Shown piece by piece: positions 8,149 through 17,019 of a stretch of DNA of 64,000 bases. Position 1 is the first letter of the stretch, and every line of letters begins with the position of its first letter. The translations under genes were made by a program, and so were the position numbers. A model generated the notes under the pieces. It searched no databases and was not told the DNA's origin. It saw only the letters and a list, made by a program, of their open reading frames with translations. Source of the stretch: Massilia mucilaginosa (GTDB taxonomy: Bacteria; Pseudomonadota; Gammaproteobacteria; Burkholderiales; Burkholderiaceae_D); the NCBI RefSeq assembly GCF_011682145.1, contig NZ_WHJH01000003.1:1-64000 (forward strand), given 5' to 3'.

Positions 8149-9179
8149 AGCAGGTCCACCGAGTGCAGCTCGGCCGGGGAGCTCAGTTCGGCCACGCGGA
8201 TGCCGTCGCGCACCGGCGCCACTACTACCTTGTCGAAACCGTCGGCAAAGCCCTTCAGGGCGATATACGGCAGGTTGGGGCCGGCCACGCAGGCCATGCC
8301 GATGCCGCCCGACATGCGCGGATTGATTTCGAGCAGGTGCAGCTTGCCGTCGCCTTCGCGGAACTGGACGTTGAAGGCGCCGTTCAGGCCATGGATGCGG
8401 GTCAGTTCGGCGGTCGCTTCGAGGATGTCGGCGCGCATGTCGATCAGCTGGCCGCGCCCGGCCGTCATCGGCTTCTTGCGCGCCACGGCGGTCACCAGGC
8501 GGCCCTTGTCGCCCACGCAGTCGACGCTGTATTCATGGCCGTCCAGGTAGGCCATCAGCAGCATGGTGCGGAACTCGCCCAGCTCGGCCAGGCCGCGCCG
8601 CATGTCTTCGTAGCCGATGTGATATTCGGCGCCGGCCAGCAGCAGGGCGGCGCTGCTGCGCTCTTCGTCGAGGATGGCGAAACCGAGGCCGTACACCGAG
8701 CGCGAGGGCTTGACGCACAGCTTCGGATAGCGGGCGCGCAGTTCGGCATAGCCGGCGTCGAACTGGGCGATGTTTTCGAACACGCGGAATTCGGCCACCG
8801 GGGCGCCGGGCAAGTTGGTGGTGGCGTAGAAACGCGCCTTGTCGTGGATCAGTTCGAGCTGTTCCTGGGTGGCGGCGCTGAGCACGCGCGTGCCCTGCGC
8901 TTCAAAGCGCGCGTGGGCGCTGGCCAGTTCGGTCGACAGGCGGCCGGGGATGAAGATGTCCACCCGCTGCTCGCGGCAAAATGCCAGGCACCAGTCGATG
9001 TATTGCTCGTTGTCGAGGCCGGTCGGCTCGACGAAGAAGTCGTGCGCCACGCGCCCGGCCAGGGCGTGCGGATTGGCATTGCTGTAGATGAGGTGGAAAC
9101 GGCCTTCCAGATCGGCTTCACGGATGAGGCCAATCGCCGCGTACACGGACGAAAACGTCCTGTTGAACCAGACACGCAT
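8145..9179 (-). CDS. ATP-grasp ligase of the Ter cluster
   Basis: A 344-residue ATP-grasp protein. Visible are KLCVKPSRSVYGLGF (nucleotide-binding region), the central EYSVDCVGDKGRLV strand pair and LLEINPRMSGG, the metal-binding E-x-N and adjoining loop. ATP-grasp enzymes join a carboxylate to an amine or thiol via an acyl phosphate. The acceptor is unknown. Together with the two PRTases, the HAD phosphatase and the CitE-like lyase, this forms the five-enzyme core of the cluster. It starts with ATG, 48 bp after the TerD-vWA gene. Confidence 0.87.
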   Translation of the reverse strand: MRVWFNRTFSSVYAAIGLIREADLEGRFHLIYSNANPHALAGRVAHDFFVEPTGLDNEQYIDWCLAFCREQRVDIFIPGRLSTELASAHARFEAQGTRVLSAATQEQLELIHDKARFYATTNLPGAPVAEFRVFENIAQFDAGYAELRARYPKLCVKPSRSVYGLGFAILDEERSSAALLLAGAEYHIGYEDMRRGLAELGEFRTMLLMAYLDGHEYSVDCVGDKGRLVTAVARKKPMTAGRGQLIDMRADILEATAELTRIHGLNGAFNVQFREGDGKLHLLEINPRMSGGIGMACVAGPNLPYIALKGFADGFDKVVVAPVRDGIRVAELSSPAELHSVDLL

Positions 9180-9227
9180 GAGTTGCTTTCTTATTGAATC
9201 GGAATTGTTGTTATTGTTGCTGTCGTG

Positions 9228-10547
9228 CTAGGCGAGCAGGCTGTGTTGTTTTGCCAGTTTGATCCAGCCTGGGTATTCTGCCATGAGCAAGTCGTACAAC
9301 TCGGAATCCGAATGTTCGTCGGGCGATTCGACCGAAAAGAAGTCGGCGTTGTCGATCAGGCGGCCGGACAGTTCGTCGAGTTTTTCGAGGAAGGGGAAGT
9401 CGGTGGGCCCGACGTGGAAAAAGCGCTTTTTCGACTTCCTGCCCCGGCCGATCCCCATGAATTGCCAGAAGATCGGTTCCTGGCTGGCCCAGCGCAGCTG
9501 TTTTTCGGTCAGCGCTTCGTCGGAGGTGGAGCCGTCGGTGACGAACATGACGTACACCGGCAACTGCGCCGACACCTTGCTGTGGCGTTCGCCGCCGTTG
9601 GCGTCCGGGAAATAGAAACGGCGCACCGCTTCCATCGCCTTGCCGTAGTTGGTGCCGCCTTCGAGCGGATGGGCCTGGACCACGTCGCGGACATAGGTCA
9701 GGGCATTGCCGAGGTTCATGGGCGCCGGCTGGTGGATGCCGGTTCCGAACAGGAACACGTCGATTTCGCCATCGTCGTCGAACTTGCAGCCCAGGGCCAG
9801 CACGCGGTCGGCGAACTGCTGCACCAGGCCCTTGCGGTAGAGCGTCCCCATGGAGGCGGAAATATCGAGCACCAGCGCGACCTTGGCGCGGTGGTCGGCC
9901 AGGCCGGCTTTTTCCAGCGAGACGGTGGCGTGCTTGACCAGGCTGACCAGGTGCGGCGCGCTGCTGGCGATGCGCTTTTCGAGCGAGATGCGGCCCGGGG
10001 CAGGGGCGGGCGCGGCTGCCGGAGCCGGGGCGGCGACGGCGCCGCCGAAGTGCGCCACCAGCGCGTCGAGGCCGCCGTTGAAGCCCTGGCCGACCGCCAT
10101 GAAGCGCCACTGGCCGTCTTTGCGGTACAGCTTGCCCAGCATGATGGCGCGTTCCTGGGCAAAATCCTTTCCGGAAAAGGCGAAGCGGGCTTGTTCCGCG
10201 CCGCCGGCGAGCAGGCGCAGGTAGCCGCTGCTCAATTGCGACAGGGTGCCGTCGCCGTCCACGCTGGCGGTGATGGCCAGCTGGTCGATATTGGCCGGCA
10301 GCCGGCCCGTATCGATGGAAAAACCGCTCAGGTCGCCGGGGATGCTGGCCAGCTCGGCGCCGCCGCAGGGCGTGCGCGGCTGGTTGAAGAAGGTCATGTA
10401 CGACTCATCGAGCAGCTTGCCGTCGGCGCCGAGGCCGAAGCAGGCGAAGTCGAGGCGCAGGCCGCTGGCGGAGAGGCCGATCTCGATGCGGCCGTTGGGG
10501 GCGATGCCGGCCAGTGGCAAGCGCTGCCCGCGTGATAAGTTTTCCAT
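9228..10547 (-). CDS. TerD domain fused to a von Willebrand A domain (TerF-like)
   Basis: A 439-residue protein. The N-terminal TerD domain (about 1-165) begins ENLSRGQRLPL and ends GKLYRKDGQWRFMAVGQGF. A short Ala/Pro linker follows, then a vWA domain (about 210-430) with an intact MIDAS: VLDISASMG (DxSxS), a GGTNYG threonine and MFVTDGS. vWA domains bind a partner through a divalent metal. In Ter systems such fusions are proposed to link the TerD surface complex to other partners. Its N-terminal half resembles that of the terA product in this cluster, suggesting duplication. Confidence 0.88.
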   Translation of the reverse strand: MENLSRGQRLPLAGIAPNGRIEIGLSASGLRLDFACFGLGADGKLLDESYMTFFNQPRTPCGGAELASIPGDLSGFSIDTGRLPANIDQLAITASVDGDGTLSQLSSGYLRLLAGGAEQARFAFSGKDFAQERAIMLGKLYRKDGQWRFMAVGQGFNGGLDALVAHFGGAVAAPAPAAAPAPAPGRISLEKRIASSAPHLVSLVKHATVSLEKAGLADHRAKVALVLDISASMGTLYRKGLVQQFADRVLALGCKFDDDGEIDVFLFGTGIHQPAPMNLGNALTYVRDVVQAHPLEGGTNYGKAMEAVRRFYFPDANGGERHSKVSAQLPVYVMFVTDGSTSDEALTEKQLRWASQEPIFWQFMGIGRGRKSKKRFFHVGPTDFPFLEKLDELSGRLIDNADFFSVESPDEHSDSELYDLLMAEYPGWIKLAKQHSLLA

Positions 10548-10615
10548 GGTGTCCGTTATGGGCTAAAAGGATGAGCCGGGTTAAGGCGCCGAGGTTTTTA
10601 TCGACGCCATGAACA

Positions 10616-10645
10616 CCGTCGTTCCCGCGCAGGCGGGAACGACGG
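10616..10645. repeat. REP-like hairpin with GCAG loop, copy 1
   Basis: Perfect 13-bp arms CCGTCGTTCCCGC / GCGGGAACGACGG around a GCAG loop, between terD and the TerD-vWA gene. A second element with the same loop and arm length but different, still complementary arms lies at 12191-12220. Could act as a transcript 3' stabiliser or attenuator. Confidence 0.6.
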
Positions 10646-10670
10646 GTCTGGCAATGTCAGAGACGACGGG

Positions 10671-10764
10671 GTGGGGGCGCAAATATGCTTGCACATACAT
10701 ACGCCCCCTCCACACGTCACAACGCCCGCAAGGCGCCGCTCTGAAGCTGCGATCCTTGCGGGCG
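10671..10764 (-). terminator. Stacked hairpins downstream of terD
   Basis: Two structures lie in the 245-bp gap after terD. The first is a perfect 11-bp inverted repeat CGCCCGCAAGG (10723-10733) / CCTTGCGGGCG (10754-10764), ending 28 bp after the terD stop. The second is GTGGGGGCG (10671-10679) against CGCCCCC-tc-CAC. Neither has a clear U-tract. They may partly end the terD transcript, so that terD is expressed more than the genes beyond it. That role is inferred. Confidence 0.4.
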
Positions 10765-10792
10765 CAAACCTGCGGGTCGTGCGGGTCTGGCT

Positions 10793-11368
10793 TTACGCGT
10801 CGACGCCGAACGACTTGGCCAGAGGCCCCAGGCCGCCAGCGAAGCCCTGGCCGATCGCCTTGAACTTCCACTCGGCGCCGGCGCGATAGAGCTCGCCGAA
10901 GATCATGGCCGTTTCGGTCGAGCCGTCCTCGGACAGGTCGTAACGCGCCAGTTCCTTGTCGCCGTCGGCGTTCAGGCAGCGGATGTAGGCCTTGCCGACC
11001 ATGCCGAAGTTCTGCTTGCGCGCTTCGGCTTCGTGAATGGTCACGCAGAACGAGATCTTGTCGATGTCGGCCGGTACCGCGCTCAGGTCGACATTGACCT
11101 TCTCGTCGTCGCCTTCGCCGGCGCCCGAGGTGTTGTCACCGGCGTGCACCACCGAACCATCGCTCGACTTGAGGTTGTTGTAAAAAATGAAATCCGCATC
11201 GGCGCGAACTTTACCGTCAGCCTTGAGCATGAAAGCGCTGCCGTCGAGGTCGAACGCGCTGCCGTCGGTCGCGCGCGGGTCCCAGCCGAGGCCGATAACG
11301 ACCTTGGTCAGTCCCGGAGCTTCCTTGCTCAGGTTGACGTTGCCGCCTTTTTGCAAACTGATTGCCAT
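10793..11368 (-). CDS. terD: TerD-family tellurium/stress resistance protein
   Basis: A 191-residue single-domain TerD/TerE protein: [15 protein letters not shown] at the start, then [21 protein letters not shown], the [17 protein letters not shown] strand and the [13 protein letters not shown] acidic calcium-binding segment, and the usual ending [19 protein letters not shown]. It is the first gene of the minus-strand Ter cluster, with a strong GGAG ribosome binding site 7 nt before ATG. Assignment to TerD rather than the close paralogue TerE is arbitrary from sequence alone. TerD binds calcium and protects against tellurite and other envelope stress in characterised systems. Confidence 0.9.
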   Translation of the reverse strand: MAISLQKGGNVNLSKEAPGLTKVVIGLGWDPRATDGSAFDLDGSAFMLKADGKVRADADFIFYNNLKSSDGSVVHAGDNTSGAGEGDDEKVNVDLSAVPADIDKISFCVTIHEAEARKQNFGMVGKAYIRCLNADGDKELARYDLSEDGSTETAMIFGELYRAGAEWKFKAIGQGFAGGLGPLAKSFGVDA

Positions 11369-11404
11369 GTAGAACTCCTTGTAACGGGTTGAGGGACACT
11401 CTCA

Positions 11405-11420
11405 CGCCAGCATCCTGGCG
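11405..11420. promoter_or_regulatory. Leader hairpin upstream of terD
   Basis: Perfect CGCCAG-CATC-CTGGCG inverted repeat, 37 bp before the terD start, in the AT-richer divergent gap. It could be an operator or a 5'-UTR stem; nothing further supports either. Confidence 0.3.
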
Positions 11421-11625
11421 ATCGATAACAAAATTACAGTGTTGCAATTTCCGGTCGTAATATACAACGTGCCAGCCGCACTGTATATGGGCGCACTTGA
11501 TTGGGAGGCAAGCGCTAAATTTTGTTTTTGAGGTTTTCGCGTCACGCCGCTCTGGGCGTTGCTGGACAGAAATCACCGCTGGCCATAAACTGGCGAGGTT
11601 ACCTCCATGCGTTGCCAAACAGTCC

Positions 11626-12129
11626 ATGACCCCAGATCTTGCTATCCGCCGTTCCATCCGCAAGGTCTCGCATGCCGACTTTGCCGCCTATCCTATCTGG
11701 GAATGGGCGATCGACGAGGAAGTCAACCTGGGCAATGGCGAGTCGTTCGTGCGCCCGACCAGCCTGGACGCGGTGCCGCTCGACCCTCTCGGGCACTATA
11801 TCGTGGCGGCCAACACCACCCTGAGCGATGGCGTGATCCTGCCGTCCTGCGTCGAGGTGAGCACGCGCGGCAAGAAGCAGCATGTCGAGCCGATGTTCGT
11901 GTTCCTGCTGGACCGCCACCTCGATTTCGCCGGGGTCGAGACCACCGCGCTGCTCAGCCGGTATACCAAGCGCGTGAATATCTATCCGGTGCGCTGGGAA
12001 ATGGCGGTGCCGATGGCGGGCGAGACGCGCCTGCGCAGCGGCAAGGTGCGGCGCGGGCTGTGGGAGCGCCTGGCGCAGTTCTGGGCCCGCCTGCGCCTGG
12101 GCTCGGGCGGACAGCCGCTGGCGCGCTAG
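11626..12129 (+). CDS. Conserved hypothetical protein
   Basis: A 167-residue protein beginning MTPDLAIRRSIRKVSH. I do not recognise a family. It is soluble-looking, with no signal peptide or membrane segment; a compact region (about 1-130) contains WEWAIDEEVN and SLDAVPLDPLGHYIVAANTTLSDG, followed by a basic, Arg-rich C-terminal tail that could bind nucleic acid or be degenerate. A longer frame opens upstream at 11497, but the region before 11626 has no family-like composition and overlaps the terD promoter gap. It stands alone between the Ter cluster and the ribosomal operon. Confidence 0.65.
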   Translation: MTPDLAIRRSIRKVSHADFAAYPIWEWAIDEEVNLGNGESFVRPTSLDAVPLDPLGHYIVAANTTLSDGVILPSCVEVSTRGKKQHVEPMFVFLLDRHLDFAGVETTALLSRYTKRVNIYPVRWEMAVPMAGETRLRSGKVRRGLWERLAQFWARLRLGSGGQPLAR

Positions 12130-12140
12130 CGCTAAGTAAC

Positions 12141-12167
12141 GCAAACGCAAACGCAAACGCAAACGCA
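12141..12167. repeat. GCAAAC hexamer tandem repeat
   Basis: Four perfect head-to-tail copies of GCAAAC plus a partial fifth, just after the stop of the preceding gene. Short perfect hexamer tracts can change length by slippage. It lies in a 365-bp gap whose other contents are a hairpin (12191-12220) and the rplC promoter region. Confidence 0.7.
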
Positions 12168-12190
12168 TTTTCGAGCCACCGACCGCAAGA

Positions 12191-12220
12191 CCGTCTCCCC
12201 CGCGCAGGCGGGGGAGACGG
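12191..12220. repeat. REP-like hairpin with GCAG loop, copy 2 (possible terminator)
   Basis: Perfect 13-bp arms CCGTCTCCCCCGC / GCGGGGGAGACGG around GCAG. It has the same arm length, the same outer CCGTC/GACGG and the same loop as the element at 10616-10645, while three arm positions differ together on both sides. It is 61 bp after the upstream gene and may end its transcript. Confidence 0.6.
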
Positions 12221-12367
12221 CTAAAAGATCGGCGCAACTCGCCGGCGCTATCGGCTTCGGCGCGCTTCGCACGCGAAAAAACACGCAGAAAAACGTTGCG
12301 TCGACACCCCTTGCATTCCCCTGTCCTCGCTTGCGTACAACACATCGACATACCTCCAACTAAGTTG

Positions 12368-12396
12368 TTGCGTCAAGCCTTTTTGCGTGCTATCCT
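12368..12396 (+). promoter_or_regulatory. Candidate promoter of the rplC operon
   Basis: TTGCGT and TATCCT with a 17-bp spacer, about 100 bp before rplC. Because rpsJ is absent upstream and a hairpin stands at 12191-12220, the ribosomal block needs a promoter here. The boxes match sigma-70 only moderately. Confidence 0.45.
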
Positions 12397-12494
12397 AGCC
12401 GGCTTCGGTATGGATTCGTGTGTTTTTGAATCTGTCCTTTACTTGGTAGTTAAACAGTCAGCCCCGCCCAATCGCAGGTGGGAATGGAGAAAAA

Positions 12495-13151
12495 ATGAGC
12501 CTAGGCCTTCTCGGTCGCAAGGTTGGAATGATGCGCATCTTTACGGATGAAGGGGACTCGATCCCTGTCACCGTTCTGGACGTGTCGAACAACCGTGTCG
12601 CACAAATCAAAACCCCTGAAACAGATGGTTATTCCGCTGTCCAGGTCGCATTCGGTCAACGTCGCGCTTCCCGCGTGACCAAAGCTGTTGCGGGTCACCA
12701 CGCTAAAGCCGGCGTCGAAGCTGGCACCATGTTGCGCGAATTCCGCGTCGACGCTGGTAAAGCAGCCGAACTGAAAGCTGGCGATGTTGTTGCCGCTTCC
12801 CTGTTCGAAGTCGGTCAGAAGATCGACGTCCAGGGCGTTACGATCGGTAAGGGTTACGCCGGCGTCATCAAGCGTTACCACTTCGCTTCCGGTCGCGCAA
12901 CGCACGGTAACTCGCGTTCGCACAACGTTCCAGGTTCCATCGGTATGGCGCAGGATCCAGGTCGTGTTTTCCCTGGTAAGCGCATGACCGGTCACCTCGG
13001 TGACGTGAATCGTACCGTACAGAATCTCGAAATCGCCCGTATCGATGCCGACCGTCAGCTGTTGCTGGTCAAAGGCGCCGTACCAGGTGCGAAAAATGGC
13101 CAGGTGATCGTTTCGCCAGCTATTAAATCCAAAGTTCAGAAGGGAGCTTAA
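12495..13151 (+). CDS. rplC: Ribosomal protein L3
   Basis: 218 residues, normal length. The N-terminus [15 protein letters not shown] and the [19 protein letters not shown] loop are typical; the glutamine in that loop is the usual PrmB methylation target. L3 starts 23S rRNA assembly near the peptidyl transferase centre. It is the first gene of this S10-type operon here, where rpsJ would normally precede it. Ribosome binding site GGAGA. Confidence 0.98.
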   Translation: MSLGLLGRKVGMMRIFTDEGDSIPVTVLDVSNNRVAQIKTPETDGYSAVQVAFGQRRASRVTKAVAGHHAKAGVEAGTMLREFRVDAGKAAELKAGDVVAASLFEVGQKIDVQGVTIGKGYAGVIKRYHFASGRATHGNSRSHNVPGSIGMAQDPGRVFPGKRMTGHLGDVNRTVQNLEIARIDADRQLLLVKGAVPGAKNGQVIVSPAIKSKVQKGA

Positions 13152-13153
13152 TT

Positions 13154-13780
13154 ATGGAACTCAAGCTTCTGAATGAGCAAGGTCAAGCAGGTTCGAACGT
13201 CGCCGCAGCCGATACCGTTTTCGGTCGTGACTACAACGAAGCGCTGATCCACCAGATCGTCGTCGCCTACGCTGCCAACGCACGTGGCGGTAACCGCAAG
13301 CAGAAAGATCGTGAAGAAGTTCACCACACGACCAAGAAGCCATGGCGCCAAAAAGGTACCGGCCGCGCGCGTGCTGGTATGTCGTCCTCGCCACTGTGGC
13401 GCGGCGGCGGTCGGATTTTCCCGAACTCGCCTGACGAAAACTTCACCCACAAAGTGAACAAGAAGATGTATCGCGCAGGTATCTGCTCGATCCTGTCGCA
13501 ACTGGCCCGCGAAGAGCGCCTGGTTGTGGTTGAAGGCATGAACATCGATGCTCCTAAAACCAAGCTGCTGTCGCAAAAGCTGCAGGGCATGGGTCTGGAA
13601 TCGGTCCTGATCATCGCTGACAACCTCGCGGATAACCAGAACCTGTTGCTGGCATCGCGCAATCTGCCGAACGTGCTCGTCGTTGAGCCGCATCAGGCCG
13701 ATCCGATGTCGCTGGTGTTCTACAAAAAAATCGTGGTCACCAAAGCGGCACTGGCCAAGATCGAGGAGATGTTCGCATGA
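13154..13780 (+). CDS. rplD: Ribosomal protein L4
   Basis: 208 residues with the conserved [14 protein letters not shown] loop that lines the exit tunnel. In enteric bacteria L4 also represses the S10 operon through the rpsJ leader; since rpsJ and that leader are not here, such feedback would need another site. It starts 2 bp after rplC and overlaps rplW by 4 bp. Confidence 0.98.
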   Translation: MELKLLNEQGQAGSNVAAADTVFGRDYNEALIHQIVVAYAANARGGNRKQKDREEVHHTTKKPWRQKGTGRARAGMSSSPLWRGGGRIFPNSPDENFTHKVNKKMYRAGICSILSQLAREERLVVVEGMNIDAPKTKLLSQKLQGMGLESVLIIADNLADNQNLLLASRNLPNVLVVEPHQADPMSLVFYKKIVVTKAALAKIEEMFA

Positions 13781-14094
13781 GCGGCGTAATCAAATTTTCC
13801 GAAGAGCGCCTGATGAAGGTGCTCCAGGCGCCGGTCATTTCCGAGAAGGCCACCATGGTCGCGGAAAAGAACGAGCAGATCGTGTTCCGCGTATTGCCGG
13901 ATGCGACCAAGCCTGAAATCAAGGCAGCCGTTGAACTGTTGTTCAAGGTTGAAGTGCTGTCGGTGCAGACAGCCAATCGCCAAGGTAAGCAAAAGCGTTC
14001 GGGCCGTTTCAATGGCCGTCGCAACCATACCAAGCGTGCTTTCGTGTGCCTGAAGCCTGGCCAGGAAATCAACTTCTCCGAGGAGGCTAAATAA
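13777..14094 (+). CDS. rplW: Ribosomal protein L23
   Basis: 105 residues, ordinary L23 with [13 protein letters not shown] and the [10 protein letters not shown] extended loop. It sits at the tunnel exit and docks trigger factor and SRP. ATGA overlap with rplD; its last base is the first base of the rplB ATG (TAATG). Confidence 0.98.
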   Translation: MSGVIKFSEERLMKVLQAPVISEKATMVAEKNEQIVFRVLPDATKPEIKAAVELLFKVEVLSVQTANRQGKQKRSGRFNGRRNHTKRAFVCLKPGQEINFSEEAK

Positions 14095-14921
14095 TGGCAC
14101 TCGTAAAGATGAAACCAACCTCGCCAGGCCGTCGCGGCATGGTGAAGGTTGTGAACCCGGACCTGTACAAAGGTCGTCCGTTCGCAGCCCTGGTTGAAAA
14201 GAAATCGAAAACTGCCGGCCGTAACAACAACGGCCACATCACCACCCGCCACATCGGCGGTGGTCATAAGCAGCACTATCGCCTGATCGACTTCAAGCGT
14301 CAGAAGGATGGTATTCCGGCAAAGGTCGAGCGTATCGAATACGATCCAAACCGTACCGCGAACATCGCCCTGCTGTGCTATGCAGACGGTGAGCGCCAGT
14401 ACATCATCGCTACCAAGGGCATGTCCGTTGGCGATTCGGTGATGAACGGTTCGGAAGCGCCTATCAAGTCGGGCAACTGCCTGCCTATCCGTAACATCCC
14501 AGTCGGCACCGTGATGCATTGCGTCGAGATGCTGCCAGGTAAAGGTGCCCAGATGGCACGTACCGCCGGCGCTGGTGTGGTTCTGATGGCGCGTGAAGGT
14601 ACCTACGCTCAAGTGCGTCTGCGCTCGGGTGAAGTACGCCGCGTGCACATCGAATGCCGTGCAACGGTTGGCGAAGTCGGTAATGCCGAGCACAGCCTGC
14701 GCAAGATCGGTAAAGCTGGCGCGATGCGCTGGCGCGGTGTTCGTCCTACCGTTCGCGGTGTGGTCATGAACCCGGTCGATCACCCGCACGGTGGTGGTGA
14801 AGGTAAAACCGCAGCTGGTCGTCATCCAGTGTCGCCTTGGGGCCAACAGACGAAGGGTAAGAAGACGCGCCGTAACAAGCGTACGACTTCGATGATCGTC
14901 TCGCGCCGCGGCAAGAAATAA
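14094..14921 (+). CDS. rplB: Ribosomal protein L2
   Basis: 275 residues. The [15 protein letters not shown] stretch near the C-terminus holds the conserved histidine close to the peptidyl transferase centre. Needed for subunit joining. Coupled to rplW by one-base overlap. Confidence 0.98.
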   Translation: MALVKMKPTSPGRRGMVKVVNPDLYKGRPFAALVEKKSKTAGRNNNGHITTRHIGGGHKQHYRLIDFKRQKDGIPAKVERIEYDPNRTANIALLCYADGERQYIIATKGMSVGDSVMNGSEAPIKSGNCLPIRNIPVGTVMHCVEMLPGKGAQMARTAGAGVVLMAREGTYAQVRLRSGEVRRVHIECRATVGEVGNAEHSLRKIGKAGAMRWRGVRPTVRGVVMNPVDHPHGGGEGKTAAGRHPVSPWGQQTKGKKTRRNKRTTSMIVSRRGKK

Positions 14922-14930
14922 GGATAAGAC

Positions 14931-15206
14931 ATGACACGTTCATTGAAAAAAGGGCCGTTTATCGACGCCCACCTGGTGAAAAAAGTCGAAACCGCGCAAG
15001 CGAACAAAGACAAAAAGCCAGTCAAAACCTGGTCGCGCCGTTCGACGATCTCGCCAGACTTCATCGGCCTGACGATCGCAGTGCATAACGGCAAGCTCCA
15101 CGTGCCGGTATACATCTCCGAGAACATGGTTGGTCACAAGCTCGGCGAATTCGCACTGACCCGTACGTTCAAGGGCCATGCCGCTGACAAGAAGGCGAAG
15201 AAATAA
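14931..15206 (+). CDS. rpsS: Ribosomal protein S19
   Basis: 91 residues, starting [14 protein letters not shown] as in all bacteria. Forms the small-subunit head with S13. TAATG overlap with rplV. Confidence 0.98.
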   Translation: MTRSLKKGPFIDAHLVKKVETAQANKDKKPVKTWSRRSTISPDFIGLTIAVHNGKLHVPVYISENMVGHKLGEFALTRTFKGHAADKKAKK

Positions 15207-15535
15207 TGGAAACCAAAGCTATCCTCAAAGGTGTGCGCCTGTCCGACCAAAAAGGTCGTCTGGTTGCCGATCTGATCCGTGGCAAGAAAGTTGACGCAGC
15301 ACTCAACATCTTGCAGTTCAGCCCGAAAAAAGGTGCAACGATCATCAAGAAGGTTCTGGAGTCCGCCATTGCGAACGCCGAGCACAATGATGGCGCTGAC
15401 ATCGACGAGCTGAAGGTCGTCCAGATCTACGTTGAAAAGGGTCCTATCCTGAAGCGCTTCACTGCACGCGCTAAAGGCCGGGGTGATCGCATCTCAAAAC
15501 AATCCTGTCACATCTACGTGACTGTCGGCAACTAA
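15206..15535 (+). CDS. rplV: Ribosomal protein L22
   Basis: 109 residues. The beta-hairpin [18 protein letters not shown] that reaches into the exit tunnel and affects macrolide sensitivity is intact. Coupled to rpsS. Confidence 0.98.
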   Translation: METKAILKGVRLSDQKGRLVADLIRGKKVDAALNILQFSPKKGATIIKKVLESAIANAEHNDGADIDELKVVQIYVEKGPILKRFTARAKGRGDRISKQSCHIYVTVGN

Positions 15536-15544
15536 GGGGTCACG

Positions 15545-16393
15545 ATGGGACAGAAGATTCATCCAACAGGCTTTCGCCTGTCAGTAACCCGTAACTGGGC
15601 ATCGCGTTGGTACGCGGGCAATGGTAACTTTGCCCAAATGCTGAACGAAGATCTCAAGGCACGTGCGTTCCTGAAAAAGAAACTGAAGAACGCTTCGGTT
15701 GGCCGCATCGTGATCGAGCGTCCTGCCAAGAACGCGCGCTTCACGATCTACAGCTCGCGTCCAGGCGTGGTCATTGGTAAAAAAGGCGAAGACATCGAAG
15801 TACTGAAGTCGGCACTGACCAAGATCATGGGCGTTCCTGTGCACGTGAACATCGAAGAAATCCGCAAGCCGGAAATCGACTCGCAGCTGATCGCGGACTC
15901 GATCTCGCAGCAGCTGGAAAAGCGTATCATGTTCCGCCGCGCGATGAAGCGCGCCATGCAAAACGCCATGCGTCTGGGTGCCCTGGGCATCAAGATCATG
16001 TCGTCGGGCCGTCTGAACGGCATCGAAATCGCACGTAAAGAGTGGTACCGCGAAGGCCGCGTGCCTCTGCACACCCTGCGCGCCGATATCGACTATGGCA
16101 CCAGCGAAGCAGCAACGACCTACGGCATCATCGGCGTCAAGGTCTGGGTATACAAGGGTGACCGCGCGCCGAACGGCGACGCACCAGTCATCGATACCCC
16201 GGCTGACGAGAAGAAGAGCCGCGGTCCGCGCCGTGACGATGGCAAGCCAGCAGGCCGTCCGCGTCCAGCCGGTGCTCCAGGCCGTCCAGGTTCAACCCCA
16301 ACTGGCGCTCCAGTCGTCCGTGCTCGTCCTGCAGTCGCAGTGAAGAAGCCGGAAGCGGCTGCTGCTGCACCAGCTGAGAAAGCAGGAGAATAA
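15545..16393 (+). CDS. rpsC: Ribosomal protein S3 with extended tail
   Basis: 282 residues against about 230 in E. coli. The KH domain with [12 protein letters not shown] and the C-terminal S3 domain to about residue 215 are normal. The extra tail (about 216-282) is rich in Ala, Pro, Arg and Lys, with repeats of [11 protein letters not shown] type, ending in an acidic AEKAGE. S3 lines the mRNA entry channel and has helicase activity with S4 and S5; a basic, disordered tail there could contact mRNA. Tail length should be compared with close relatives before being called unusual. Confidence 0.98.
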   Translation: MGQKIHPTGFRLSVTRNWASRWYAGNGNFAQMLNEDLKARAFLKKKLKNASVGRIVIERPAKNARFTIYSSRPGVVIGKKGEDIEVLKSALTKIMGVPVHVNIEEIRKPEIDSQLIADSISQQLEKRIMFRRAMKRAMQNAMRLGALGIKIMSSGRLNGIEIARKEWYREGRVPLHTLRADIDYGTSEAATTYGIIGVKVWVYKGDRAPNGDAPVIDTPADEKKSRGPRRDDGKPAGRPRPAGAPGRPGSTPTGAPVVRARPAVAVKKPEAAAAAPAEKAGE

Positions 16394-16395
16394 TC

Positions 16396-16815
16396 ATGCT
16401 GCAACCAGCACGCAGGAAGTATCGTAAAGAGCAGAAAGGCCGTAACACCGGCATTTCGCACACCCGCGGCACCGCTGTCTCGTTCGGTGAATTCGGTCTG
16501 AAGGCAGTTGCCCGCGGCCGTATCACAGCACGTCAGATCGAAGCAGCTCGTCGTGCCATGACCCGTCACATCAAGCGCGGTGGTCGTATTTGGATCCGTA
16601 TTTTCCCGGACAAGCCAATTTCGAACAAGCCAGCTGAAGTCCGTATGGGTAACGGTAAAGGTAACCCGGAGTACTACGTCGCTGAAATTCAGCCAGGCAA
16701 GGTACTGTACGAAATGGACGGCGTCGACGAGACGCTGGCCCGGGAAGCGTTCCGTCTGGCCGCCGCCAAACTGCCACTGGCGACGACGTTTGTCATCCGC
16801 CAAGTCGGCCAATAA
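16396..16815 (+). CDS. rplP: Ribosomal protein L16
   Basis: 139 residues, starting [37 protein letters not shown] is the conserved core with the arginine hydroxylated in some bacteria. It binds near the A-site tRNA elbow. Two bases after rpsC. Confidence 0.98.
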   Translation: MLQPARRKYRKEQKGRNTGISHTRGTAVSFGEFGLKAVARGRITARQIEAARRAMTRHIKRGGRIWIRIFPDKPISNKPAEVRMGNGKGNPEYYVAEIQPGKVLYEMDGVDETLAREAFRLAAAKLPLATTFVIRQVGQ

Positions 16816-16827
16816 AAGGAGTCGTAT

Positions 16828-17019
16828 ATGAAAGCAACAGAACTCCGCGGCAAAGACCAGGCAGCTCTTCAGAAAGAGCTGAATGATTTGTTGAAGGCAC
16901 AGTTCGGCATGCGCATGCAAATCGCAACGCAGCAGCTGAGCAACACTTCGCAACTCAAGAAGGTACGCCGCGACATCGCGCGTGTGAAGACTGTCATGAA
17001 CTCGAAGGAAGCCAAATGA
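16828..17019 (+). CDS. rpmC: Ribosomal protein L29
   Basis: 63 residues, an all-helical hairpin typical of L29, beginning [15 protein letters not shown]. Neighbour of L23 at the tunnel exit. Overlaps rpsQ by 4 bp. Confidence 0.97.
   Translation: MKATELRGKDQAALQKELNDLLKAQFGMRMQIATQQLSNTSQLKKVRRDIARVKTVMNSKEAK

Noticed and set aside
12130-12494. A hidden rpsJ before rplC
   Set aside because: The gap has no frame with S10 sequence, and 365 bp including a hairpin and hexamer repeat leaves little room for a 103-residue gene.
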